Origin: Natroniella sp046097105 | Lineage (GTDB): Bacteria > Bacillota > Halanaerobiia > Halobacteroidales > Halobacteroidaceae | NCBI RefSeq assembly: GCF_046097105.1 | Contig: NZ_CP175562.1 | Coordinates: 558,001 to 622,000, forward strand | DNA length: 64,000 bases | Reading direction: 5' to 3' | Part shown: piece by piece, positions 26,040 to 34,285 of the stretch | Layout: the number at the start of each line of letters is the position of its first letter | How positions within the stretch are numbered: the stretch's first letter is position 1 | Notes under the pieces: model-generated | What the model saw: the letters and a program-made list of their open reading frames with translations, nothing else | Databases searched by the model: none | What the model was told of the DNA's origin: nothing | Translations under genes and position numbers: made by a program

Positions 26040-27599
26040 ATGTCTAGTAAGAGTAAAGTTGTTGAAGTAGATAAAGCACTGGATTTTATTGAGGATAATA
26101 TGACTATAGTTACAGGAGGATTTATAGAATTTGGCCATGCTGAAGAAGTTACATCTGCCTTAGGTGAAAGATTTGTTGAAACTAAGTCGCCTAAAAATTT
26201 AACTTTGGCGTATGCAGCAGGGCAAGGTGATGGAAAAGATAGAGGTTTAAACCACTTGGCTCATGAAGGGTTGCTTAAGCGTGTAATTGGAGGGCATTGG
26301 GGACTAGCTCCTAAATTAGGTAAATTAGCTAATGAAAACAAGGTTGAAGGATATAACTTTCCACAAGGAGTTATTACTCATTTGTTTAGAGATATTGCAG
26401 CTGGAAAGCCAGGTGCTATTACTCATGTTGGTCTGAAGACGTTAGCAGATCCGCGAGTGCAAGGTGGAAAGCTGAATGATGTTACAACAGAAGATTTAGT
26501 AGAATTAATGGAGATTGATGGAGAAGAGTGGTTGAGGTATAAACCTTTTTCAGTAGATGTAGCAATTTTAAGAGGGACAAGTGCTGATGAAAAGGGTAAT
26601 ATCAGTGTGGAAAAAGAAGCAGTTACTTTGGCAGCTTTATCGATTGCTCAAGCTGCTAAGAATTCTGGTGGTAAGGTTATTGTTCAGGTAGAACGTGTTG
26701 TTAAAAATGGAAGTCTAGACCCTAAGTTGGTTCAAATTCCGGGGATATTGGTTGATGCTGTCGTTGTTAGAAAAGATCCTAAAAATCATATACAATCTGC
26801 ACTTGAAGATTATAATCCATCCTATACTGGTGAAGTTCAAGTTCCACTTGGATCACTAAAGTCTTTAGCGTTGAATGAAAGGAAGGTTATAGCTAGAAGA
26901 GCAGCAATGGAGTTGGTTCCTAATGCTATAGTGAATTTAGGTATTGGGGTGCCGGAGGGAGTTGCATCTGTTGCTTCTGAAGAAGGTGTCAGTGATGAAA
27001 TGAATTTAACAGTAGAGTCTGGGCCAATTGGTGGAATTCCTGCTGGGGGATTGAGTTTTGGAGCTGCTACTAATCCAGAAGCTATAGTTGATCAGCCATA
27101 TCAGTTTGATTTTTATGATGGTGGTGGCCTTGATGTTGCATTTTTAGGACTTGCTCAAGCTGATCAGACTGGAAATGTAAATGTCAGTAAGTTTGGCCCT
27201 AAGATAGCTGGTGTAGGCGGTTTTGTCAATATTACTCAAAATGCAGAAAAGGTAGTTTATTGTGGTACGTTTACAGCTGGTGGATTAGAAGTTGAAATAA
27301 AAGATAACAAGCTAAACATAATCTCTGAAGGGAAAATCAAGAAATTCTTAGAAGAGGTTGAACAGATCTCTTTCAGTGGTGAGTATGCTACCGAAGCTGA
27401 TCAAGAAGTAATTTATATTACCGAGAGAGCTGTCTTTGAGTTGGCAGAAGAGAAAGTTGTTCTTAAGGAAATAGCACCAGGGATTAATCTTGAAGAAGAT
27501 GTAATTGCTCAAATGGAATTCAAGCCGGAAATAGCAGATAATTTAAAAGAGATGGATTTAGCTATCTTCAAGGATGAACTAATGGGGCTAACGGTATAG
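26040..27599 (+). CDS. Family I CoA-transferase, fused alpha-beta (propionate/acetoacetate CoA-transferase type), copy 1
   Basis: 519 residues, both halves in one chain as in Pct and YdiF. The catalytic Glu326 lies in VESGPIGGIPAGGLSFG; oxyanion-region GFVNITQNAEKVVYCG follows. It transfers CoA between a carboxylic acid and an acyl-CoA such as acetyl-CoA. It is clearly a paralogue of the copies at 28.2 and 32.7 kb, but it is more diverged than they are from each other (for example GFIEFGHAEE against GFVGFGHAEE). It has no permease gene after it and no sigma-54 promoter before it. Confidence 0.9.
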   Translation: MSSKSKVVEVDKALDFIEDNMTIVTGGFIEFGHAEEVTSALGERFVETKSPKNLTLAYAAGQGDGKDRGLNHLAHEGLLKRVIGGHWGLAPKLGKLANENKVEGYNFPQGVITHLFRDIAAGKPGAITHVGLKTLADPRVQGGKLNDVTTEDLVELMEIDGEEWLRYKPFSVDVAILRGTSADEKGNISVEKEAVTLAALSIAQAAKNSGGKVIVQVERVVKNGSLDPKLVQIPGILVDAVVVRKDPKNHIQSALEDYNPSYTGEVQVPLGSLKSLALNERKVIARRAAMELVPNAIVNLGIGVPEGVASVASEEGVSDEMNLTVESGPIGGIPAGGLSFGAATNPEAIVDQPYQFDFYDGGGLDVAFLGLAQADQTGNVNVSKFGPKIAGVGGFVNITQNAEKVVYCGTFTAGGLEVEIKDNKLNIISEGKIKKFLEEVEQISFSGEYATEADQEVIYITERAVFELAEEKVVLKEIAPGINLEEDVIAQMEFKPEIADNLKEMDLAIFKDELMGLTV

Positions 27600-27797
27600 A
27601 GTAGTAAGGGGTTTTGGTTTAAATGTAGTAAAATTTTGAAATTTAAAACCGAAGATGAACTTCATCTTCTTTAAGTATGTGAAGGTTTTAGTATTATAAA
27701 TGTTATCTCTATATAATAGATTTATATATTTTTTCATAATGTTAGTAAGACGTCTAACGTTCAAAAATAAAAGCTAAAGAAGATCTGTAACAAACAC

Positions 27798-27815
27798 TGT
27801 ATAGTTTATTATACA
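27798..27815. promoter_or_regulatory. Activator dyad 1 upstream of CoA-transferase copy 2
   Basis: TGTAT-AGTTTATT-ATACA. Its full reverse complement recurs as dyad 2 29 bp later, so the two form a large palindrome. Confidence 0.65.
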
Positions 27816-27826
27816 ACGATAGACAC

Positions 27827-27844
27827 TGTATAATAAACTATACA
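27827..27844. promoter_or_regulatory. Activator dyad 2 upstream of CoA-transferase copy 2
   Basis: TGTAT-AATAAACT-ATACA, the exact reverse complement of dyad 1. Confidence 0.65.
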
Positions 27845-27881
27845 TTAAGTTATATCCTTGCCTAACCCACTCTTGTCAACC

Positions 27882-27928
27882 AGTTCATTCAATTTTGATT
27901 TTTCTGAAAATTTAAAATTGAATGAACT
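27882..27928. repeat. Perfect 15-bp inverted repeat next to dyad 3
   Basis: AGTTCATTCAATTTT (27882-27896) and AAAATTGAATGAACT (27914-27928) are perfectly complementary across a 17-bp loop. The right arm abuts activator dyad 3. There is no T-run, so termination of copy 1 transcripts or DNA looping are both possible. Confidence 0.6.
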
Positions 27929-27945
27929 GTATGTTATAACATACA
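27928..27945. promoter_or_regulatory. Activator dyad 3 upstream of CoA-transferase copy 2
   Basis: TGTAT-GTTATAAC-ATACA, a perfect 18-bp palindrome about 119 bp upstream of the -24 element. Confidence 0.68.
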
Positions 27946-28061
27946 ACTAAGTCTAATAATGATTAATTTGTTTTCAGAAGATTATGATTTGTCTTGAAAC
28001 CAAAAGATTTTTTAGGGCTGAAGCGTTGATTTAGCAGGGTTTTGATACTTTGAATTAAACT

Positions 28062-28078
28062 TTGGCATTTAACTTGCA
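28062..28078 (+). promoter_or_regulatory. Sigma-54 promoter of CoA-transferase copy 2 and permease
   Basis: TTGGCATTTAACTTGCA: GG 28064-28065 and GC 28076-28077 with exact spacing, close to the consensus TGGCAC-N5-TTGCA. The rest of the 639-bp gap (27600-28238) holds the dyads and no gene. Confidence 0.8.
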
Positions 28079-28238
28079 TTATATAATTGATGAAGGTAAA
28101 CTTAATTAAGTTTGTTATAAAATGTTAAGGGAGGAGATTATAAGTTAACAAGTTATTAATCTACTCAAATGCCATTAAGTTGTATAGGTTTAAAGTCTAA
28201 TATTTTACAATCTTTAAGAAGGGGGTTGTTATAATAGT

Positions 28239-29801
28239 ATGGCTAAAACAAGTAAGGTTGTTGGGGTAAGTGAAGCACTAAATTATATTAAAGATGATAT
28301 GACTGTCGTTACAGGAGGGTTTGTAGGATTTGGTCACGCAGAAGAAGTTACTTCTGCTTTGGGTGAAAGATTTGTTGAAACTCAAGCGCCTAAAAATTTA
28401 ACCTTAGTTTATGCAGCGGGCCAAGGAGATGGAAAAGATAGAGGATTAAATCACTTGAGCCATGAGGGCTTGATTAAGAGAGTGATTGGTGGACACTGGG
28501 GGTTAGCTCCTGGGTTAGGGAAATTAGCTAATGAAAACAAGATAGAAGGATACAATTTCCCACAAGGGGTTATCACTCATTTATTTAGAGATATTGCAGC
28601 TGGAAAGCCAGGTACTATTACTCATGTTGGTCTGAAGACATTAGCAGATCCGAGAGTACAAGGTGGAAAGCTGAATGATGTTACAACAGAAGATTTGGTA
28701 GAATTAATGGAGATTGATGGAGAAGAGTGGTTGAGGTATAAACCTTTTTCAGTAGATGTAGCAATTTTAAGAGGGACAAGTGCTGATGAAAAGGGTAATG
28801 TTAGTATGGAAAAAGAAGCAGTTCCTTTGGCAGCTTTATCGATTGCTCAGGCTACTAAAAACTCTGGTGGTAAGGTTATTGTTCAGGTAGAACGGACTGT
28901 TAAAAATGGAAGTTTAGATCCTAAATTAGTTAAAGTGCCAGGAATATTAGTTGATGCTGTAGTTGTTACAGAAAATGATGAAAATCATATGCAGTCTTTC
29001 GCTGAAGATTATAACCCTGCATATACAGGTGAGGTAAAGGTGCCACTTGAATCACTTAAGCCTCTAGCGTTAAATGAAAGAAAGATAATCGCTAGAAGAT
29101 CAGCAATGGAGTTGGTGCCTAATGCTATCGTGAATTTAGGTATTGGAGTGCCGGAGGGAATTGCATCTGTTGCTTCTGAAGAAGGTGTCAGTGAAGAAAT
29201 GAATTTAACAGTAGAGTCTGGGCCAATTGGTGGAATTCCTGCTGGAGGATTGAGCTTTGGAGCTGCTACCAATCCAGAAGCTATAGTTGATCAGCCATAT
29301 CAGTTTGATTTTTATGATGGTGGTGGCCTTGATGTTGCGTTTTTAGGACTTGCTCAAGCTGATCAGACTGGAAATGTAAATGTCAGTAAGTTTGGCCCTA
29401 AGATAGCTGGTGTAGGTGGTTTTGTCAATATAACTCAAAATGCAGAAAAGGTAGTTTATTGTGGTGCTTTTACAGCTGGTGGATTAGAAGTGGAGGTAAA
29501 GGATAATAAGTTGAATATAATCTCTGAAGGGAAAATCAAGAAATTCTTAGAAGAGGTTGAACAGATCTCTTTCAGTGGTGAGTATGCTACTGAAGCTGAT
29601 CAAGAGGTACTTTATATTACAGAACGAGCTGTCTTTGAGTTAGCAGATGAGAAGATGGTATTAACAGAGATTGCTCCTGGAGTTGATCTCGAAGAGGATA
29701 TTTTAGGTCAAATGGATTTTAAGCCGGAAATAGCAGATGATTTAAAAGAGATGGATTCAGATATCTTTAAAGATGATCTAATGGGATTGACGATTAAGTA
29801 A
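28239..29801 (+). CDS. Family I CoA-transferase, fused alpha-beta, copy 2
   Basis: 520 residues, same architecture and catalytic VESGPIGGIPAGG motif as copy 1. It differs from copy 3 by only a small number of residues, mostly near the N-terminus (SKVVGVSEALN against SKVTEVDEALN) and C-terminus. It is followed 46 bp later by a GntP-like permease, as copy 3 is, so gene and permease were duplicated as a unit. Sigma-54 promoter and three activator dyads lie upstream. Likely role: CoA activation of the acid imported by the permease. Confidence 0.92.
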   Translation: MAKTSKVVGVSEALNYIKDDMTVVTGGFVGFGHAEEVTSALGERFVETQAPKNLTLVYAAGQGDGKDRGLNHLSHEGLIKRVIGGHWGLAPGLGKLANENKIEGYNFPQGVITHLFRDIAAGKPGTITHVGLKTLADPRVQGGKLNDVTTEDLVELMEIDGEEWLRYKPFSVDVAILRGTSADEKGNVSMEKEAVPLAALSIAQATKNSGGKVIVQVERTVKNGSLDPKLVKVPGILVDAVVVTENDENHMQSFAEDYNPAYTGEVKVPLESLKPLALNERKIIARRSAMELVPNAIVNLGIGVPEGIASVASEEGVSEEMNLTVESGPIGGIPAGGLSFGAATNPEAIVDQPYQFDFYDGGGLDVAFLGLAQADQTGNVNVSKFGPKIAGVGGFVNITQNAEKVVYCGAFTAGGLEVEVKDNKLNIISEGKIKKFLEEVEQISFSGEYATEADQEVLYITERAVFELADEKMVLTEIAPGVDLEEDILGQMDFKPEIADDLKEMDSDIFKDDLMGLTIK

Positions 29802-29847
29802 ATATTTACTGGGTCATATAACCAATAAAATTGAGGAGGGTTAACTA

Positions 29848-31146
29848 ATGGATTTATCTTTAATTGGAATTATAATCGGATTAGCAGGGTTGATGTATGC
29901 TTGTATGAAGGGTCTAAGTATTATAGTTGCTGCACCTATATTCTCTTTAGTTGTTGCTGGAACTGGTGGACTGCCACTATTGGAAGCATTTTTAGAGACC
30001 TTTATGGGAGGAGCAGTAGGTTATGTTAAGGCTTTCTTCCCAATGTTCATGCTAGGAGCAATCTTCGGGAAGGTGATGGAAGATACAGGAGCTGCTTCAG
30101 CAGTAGGTAGTTGGGTAATCGATAAGATTGGTTCTGATAAAGCTATTTTAGCAGTTGTTGCAGCGTGTGGTGTCTTGACTTATGGTGGTATTAGCTTATT
30201 TGTTGTGGTATTTACGATGTATCCACTAGCAATGGGAATCTTTAAGGAAGCTGATCTACCAAGGAGATTAATTCCAGGTTGTATTGCCTTAGGTGCATTT
30301 ACCTTTACAATGACAGCAATCCCTGGTACTCCTCAGATTCAGAATATTATTCCGACTGAGTTCTTTGGCACTGATGCAATGGCAGCTCCAATTATTGGTA
30401 TAGTAGGTGCTGTAATCATGTCAGTTGGTGGAGTTATGTATCTAAATCGTGAAGCAAGAAAAGCTAAGGAAAATGGTGAATCTTTTGATGTAGGAGATGC
30501 TGAAGAGTATGAGGATGTTTCTGCTGATGAACTGCCAAGCTTTGGCTTGTCAATCATACCACTAGTCAGTGTTGTTCTCTTATTAAATCTATTTGGAATG
30601 AACATTAATGCAGCTTTATTTTGGGGAGTCGTTCTAGCTATTGTTCTATTGTGGAATAAGTTAGAGACTGTGGCTCAGCTTAAAGAGACACTTAATACAG
30701 GTGCTACTGGTTCATTGACTGCAATTATGAATACAGGACTTGCGGTAGGTTTTGGTTCAGTTGTACGTGCAGTACCTGGATTCGATACGTTAGTAGAAGG
30801 GTTGACTCAAGTAACATTTGGTAACCCGTATCTATATGGAGTAATTTCAACTAATACACTAGCTGGAGCAACAGGTTCAGCTTCTGGTGGAATGAGTATT
30901 GCGTTAGAGGCATTATCTGAATCGTTTTTAGCGATGGGTGGAAATCCTGAGATGCTTCATAGAACAATTGCTTTAGCATCTGGAGGATTAGATGTTTTAC
31001 CTCATAATGGAGCAGTAATTACTTTGTTGATTGTTTGTGGATTAAGTCATGAAGATTCTTATAAAGATATCTTTGTAGTAGCATTAGCAATTCCAGTTCT
31101 TGCTGGATTAGTTGGTGTATTACTTGCTACTATGGGAATTGCGTAA
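29848..31146 (+). CDS. GntP-family permease (YxjC-like), copy 1
   Basis: 432 residues with about 12-14 hydrophobic segments. Conserved features include GLSIIVAAPIFSLVVAGTGG, KAFFPMFMLGAIFGKVMEDT, AIPGTPQIQNIIPTEFFGT and the C-terminal SGGLDVLPHNGAVITLL. GntP transporters import gluconate and small hydroxy acids. In Bacillus the YxjC member lies beside scoAB succinyl/acetoacetate CoA-transferase, the same partnership as here. A 3-hydroxybutyrate or acetoacetate type acid is therefore a reasonable substrate guess. Ribosome site GGAGGG. Confidence 0.88.
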   Translation: MDLSLIGIIIGLAGLMYACMKGLSIIVAAPIFSLVVAGTGGLPLLEAFLETFMGGAVGYVKAFFPMFMLGAIFGKVMEDTGAASAVGSWVIDKIGSDKAILAVVAACGVLTYGGISLFVVVFTMYPLAMGIFKEADLPRRLIPGCIALGAFTFTMTAIPGTPQIQNIIPTEFFGTDAMAAPIIGIVGAVIMSVGGVMYLNREARKAKENGESFDVGDAEEYEDVSADELPSFGLSIIPLVSVVLLLNLFGMNINAALFWGVVLAIVLLWNKLETVAQLKETLNTGATGSLTAIMNTGLAVGFGSVVRAVPGFDTLVEGLTQVTFGNPYLYGVISTNTLAGATGSASGGMSIALEALSESFLAMGGNPEMLHRTIALASGGLDVLPHNGAVITLLIVCGLSHEDSYKDIFVVALAIPVLAGLVGVLLATMGIA

Positions 31147-31196
31147 TATAACAATCAATTTTGAGTAATCTTTAATATTAGAAGCTTAACATTAAT

Positions 31197-31232
31197 ATCC
31201 GACTTTGATTTGAATTCAAATCAAAGTCGGAT
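31197..31232 (+). terminator. Palindromic terminator after permease copy 1
   Basis: A perfect 36-bp palindrome with arms ATCCGACTTTGATTTGAA and its complement, followed by ACTTTAATTT. The U-tract is modest. Confidence 0.75.
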
Positions 31233-31344
31233 ACTTTAATTTATTAGTAAAAATTTCATTTTATAATTGAAGTTTAGGGCTTTATATGTAATAATATAAA
31301 GTGTAGAGTTATAATCTTTTATCAAGGTTATAGGAGGGGGACTA

Positions 31345-32190
31345 TTGGCAGATATTGCAAAAGAATTGAATGCACTATTGACTGTTGGCCCGTTATTAAA
31401 TCGATTTTTTGTAAAGGATATCTCTATTTATATTTCTAACACAGAAAAAATGTTAGCTACCTATCCTAGTAGTGAGCTTGATTTTGGAGTTGAAGAGGGG
31501 GATAAAATCCAGCCAAATTGGACGATTACTAGAGCTATAACAAGTGGCAAACGTTTGGTAATAGAAGAGGATGCAACAAATTTTGGAATACCATATATTT
31601 CAATTGCTAATCCAATTCTTAATGAAAGTGGAGAAATAATAGGTGGTATTACATTTAACCAATCTGTTGACAAGAAGGAGGAATTGTTGAATATAGCTAA
31701 TGAATTATTAAATTTTACAGGAGTAGTTAATCAACAAGTAGAGCAGATTGCGGTTGAAACTAAAGATGTAGTTGACAATAGTAATAATTTGACCGATATA
31801 GCTGATATTGCTAAAGAGCGAGTTGATAATACAGATGAAATTATTAATATTATTAAGGATATTGCCAAGCAGATCAAATTAATCGGGATGAATGCCAGTA
31901 TAAAAGCTAACAAAGTTGGAATAGAAGGGAAAGGGTTTGCAGTTATTGCACAAGAGATACAGAAGTTAGCCACTAATACCTCAGAAGCTACTACTAATAT
32001 TGAAGAAATATTAATGCAAATTGCTACAATTATAGGGAGTTTAGATCGGGTAGCTAAGCAAATAGATCAAATTAGTAGTCGGCAGGTTGGAGCTGTTAAT
32101 AAGATTAATGAAGAGATTAAGGAATTAGATCGATTAGGCAGTCAAGTTGTAGAAATGGCTGAAGTATTGGCTGGGAATGAAAAATTATAA
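31345..32190 (+). CDS. Cytosolic methyl-accepting-chemotaxis-like sensor protein
   Basis: 281 residues, TTG start after AGGAGGGGG. No membrane segment. The N-terminal half (about 1-120) is a small PAS/GAF-like sensor (VFVKDISIYISNTEK, GGITFNQSVDK). The C-terminal half is an MCP signalling helix with the hairpin tip IGMNASIKANKVGIEGKGFA. The usual tip reads ALNAAIEAARAGE, so the Glu is replaced by Lys and the arm is short. That suggests it may not drive CheA normally. Sitting between the two permease/CoA-transferase units, it may report intracellular metabolite state. Confidence 0.75.
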   Translation: MADIAKELNALLTVGPLLNRFFVKDISIYISNTEKMLATYPSSELDFGVEEGDKIQPNWTITRAITSGKRLVIEEDATNFGIPYISIANPILNESGEIIGGITFNQSVDKKEELLNIANELLNFTGVVNQQVEQIAVETKDVVDNSNNLTDIADIAKERVDNTDEIINIIKDIAKQIKLIGMNASIKANKVGIEGKGFAVIAQEIQKLATNTSEATTNIEEILMQIATIIGSLDRVAKQIDQISSRQVGAVNKINEEIKELDRLGSQVVEMAEVLAGNEKL

Positions 32191-32213
32191 AATAAAAAGC
32201 ACAGAAGTTAAAC

Positions 32214-32231
32214 TGTATATAAAAACATACA
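32214..32231. promoter_or_regulatory. Activator dyad 1 upstream of CoA-transferase copy 3
   Basis: TGTAT-ATAAAAAC-ATACA, starting 30 bp before the next dyad. Confidence 0.62.
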
Positions 32232-32243
32232 ATAACCACCTAG

Positions 32244-32261
32244 TGTGTAATAAAATATACA
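32244..32261. promoter_or_regulatory. Activator dyad 2 (variant) upstream of CoA-transferase copy 3
   Basis: TGTGT-AATAAAAT-ATACA, one mismatch in the left arm. The 30-bp offset from dyad 1 matches the 29-bp offset before copy 2. Confidence 0.55.
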
Positions 32262-32340
32262 TCAAGCATAAGTCTGTTTAGTCTTAATAGGGTTGATTTT
32301 TACTGTTTTATAGCTTATTAAGTTTTTTGAAATCAAAAAC

Positions 32341-32358
32341 TGTATATTTTATTCTACA
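32341..32358. promoter_or_regulatory. Activator dyad 3 (variant) upstream of CoA-transferase copy 3
   Basis: TGTAT-ATTTTATT-CTACA, one mismatch, about 127 bp upstream of the -24 element. Confidence 0.5.
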
Positions 32359-32482
32359 AAACTCATCGAAATAAAATTAATTATTGTTATGAAATTCAGA
32401 TTTGTCTTGAAATTAAATCTTTTTAAATAATAAAACCTTGATTTGATGGGAATTAGATATTTTTTTTAGAGGATTCAGATCT

Positions 32483-32499
32483 TTGGCATCTAAATTGCA
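32483..32499 (+). promoter_or_regulatory. Sigma-54 promoter of CoA-transferase copy 3 and permease
   Basis: TTGGCATCTAAATTGCA: GG 32485-32486 and GC 32497-32498 with exact -24/-12 spacing. The remainder of the 485-bp gap holds the dyads and no gene. Confidence 0.8.
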
Positions 32500-32675
32500 T
32501 TAAACTTTTAGTGGTTATAGATTCAGTCATGGTTTATTACAATTAAAAGTAGCCGAGTAGCCAGAAGTAACATAAGATTATAATTAATAAACTAGTCTGA
32601 TTATAAAATTCTTGAGTTAAAAATTTTTATAGTTAGAAAAAATACTTTTGAATTTAATAAGGAGGCTACAAAAAG

Positions 32676-34238
32676 ATGGCTAAAAAGAGTAAAGTTACTG
32701 AAGTTGATGAAGCATTAAATTATATTAAAGATGATATGACTGTCGTTACAGGAGGATTTGTAGGATTTGGTCACGCAGAAGAAGTTACTTCTGCTTTGGG
32801 TGAAAGATTTGTTGAAACTCAAGCGCCTAAAAATTTAACCTTAGTTTATGCAGCGGGCCAAGGAGATGGAAAAGATAGAGGATTAAATCATTTGAGCCAT
32901 GAGGGCTTGATTAAGAGAGTAATTGGTGGACACTGGGGGTTAGCTCCTGGGTTAGGGAAATTAGCTAATGAAAACAAGATAGAAGGATACAATTTCCCAC
33001 AAGGGGTTATCACTCATTTATTTAGAGATATTGCAGCTGGAAAGCCAGGTACTATTACTCATGTTGGTTTGAAGACATTAGCAGACCCGAGAGTACAAGG
33101 TGGAAAGCTGAATGATGTTACAACAGAAGATTTGGTAGAATTAATGGAGATTGATGGAGAAGAGTGGTTGAGGTATAAACCTTTTTCAGTAGATGTAGCA
33201 ATTTTAAGAGGGACAAGTGCTGATGAAAAGGGTAATATTAGTATGGAAAAAGAAGCAGTTCCTTTGGCAGCTTTATCGATTGCTCAGGCTACTAAAAACT
33301 CTGGTGGTAAGGTTATTGTGCAGGTGGAACGGACTGTTAAAAATGGAAGTTTAGATCCTAAATTAGTTAAAGTACCAGGAATATTAGTTGATGCTGTAGT
33401 TGTTACAGAAAATGATGAAAATCATATGCAGTCTTTCGCTGAAGATTATAACCCTGCATATACAGGTGAGGTAAAGGTACCACTTGAATCACTCAAACCT
33501 TTAGCGTTAAATGAAAGGAAGATAATCGCCAGAAGAGCAGCAATGGAGTTGGTGCCTAATGCTATCGTGAATTTAGGTATTGGAGTGCCGGAGGGAATTG
33601 CATCTGTTGCTTCTGAAGAAGGTGTCAGTGAGGAAATGAACCTAACAGTAGAGTCTGGGCCAATTGGTGGAATTCCTGCTGGAGGATTGAGTTTTGGAGC
33701 TGCTACCAATCCAGAAGCTATAGTTGATCAGCCATATCAGTTTGATTTTTATGATGGTGGTGGCCTTGATGTTGCATTTTTAGGACTTGCTCAAGCTGAT
33801 CAGACTGGAAATGTAAATGTCAGTAAGTTTGGCCCTAAGATAGCTGGTGTAGGCGGTTTTGTCAATATTACTCAAAATGCAGAAAAGGTAGTTTATTGTG
33901 GTGCTTTTACAGCTGGTGGATTAGAAGTAGAGGTAAAGAATAGTAAGTTGAATATAATCTCTGAAGGGAAAATTAAGAAATTCTTAGAAGAGGTTGAACA
34001 GATCTCTTTCAGTGGTGAGTATGCTACTGAAGCTGACCAAGAGGTACTTTATATTACAGAACGAGCTGTCTTTGAGTTAGCAGATGAGAAGGTAGTATTA
34101 ACAGAGATTGCTCCTGGAGTTGATCTCGAAGAGGATATTTTAGGCCAAATGGATTTTCAACCTGAGATAGCAGATGATTTAAAAGAGATGAATTCAGATA
34201 TCTTTAAAGATGAACTAATGGGATTAACTATCAATTAA
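32676..34238 (+). CDS. Family I CoA-transferase, fused alpha-beta, copy 3
   Basis: 520 residues, almost identical to copy 2 in protein and DNA over most of its length, with the same catalytic VESGPIGGIPAGG motif. Ribosome site AAGGAGG. Followed 47 bp later by permease copy 2. The high similarity of copies 2 and 3 against copy 1 points to recent duplication or gene conversion. Confidence 0.92.
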   Translation: MAKKSKVTEVDEALNYIKDDMTVVTGGFVGFGHAEEVTSALGERFVETQAPKNLTLVYAAGQGDGKDRGLNHLSHEGLIKRVIGGHWGLAPGLGKLANENKIEGYNFPQGVITHLFRDIAAGKPGTITHVGLKTLADPRVQGGKLNDVTTEDLVELMEIDGEEWLRYKPFSVDVAILRGTSADEKGNISMEKEAVPLAALSIAQATKNSGGKVIVQVERTVKNGSLDPKLVKVPGILVDAVVVTENDENHMQSFAEDYNPAYTGEVKVPLESLKPLALNERKIIARRAAMELVPNAIVNLGIGVPEGIASVASEEGVSEEMNLTVESGPIGGIPAGGLSFGAATNPEAIVDQPYQFDFYDGGGLDVAFLGLAQADQTGNVNVSKFGPKIAGVGGFVNITQNAEKVVYCGAFTAGGLEVEVKNSKLNIISEGKIKKFLEEVEQISFSGEYATEADQEVLYITERAVFELADEKVVLTEIAPGVDLEEDILGQMDFQPEIADDLKEMNSDIFKDELMGLTIN

Positions 34239-34285
34239 ATTTTGCACTAGATCATACAACCAATAAAATTGAGGGGGATTAACTA

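Noticed and set aside
29009..29272. Repeated 87-residue antisense ORFs in the CoA-transferase copies (also 33446-33709)
   Set aside because: They recur only because the sense genes are duplicated; no other sign of coding.
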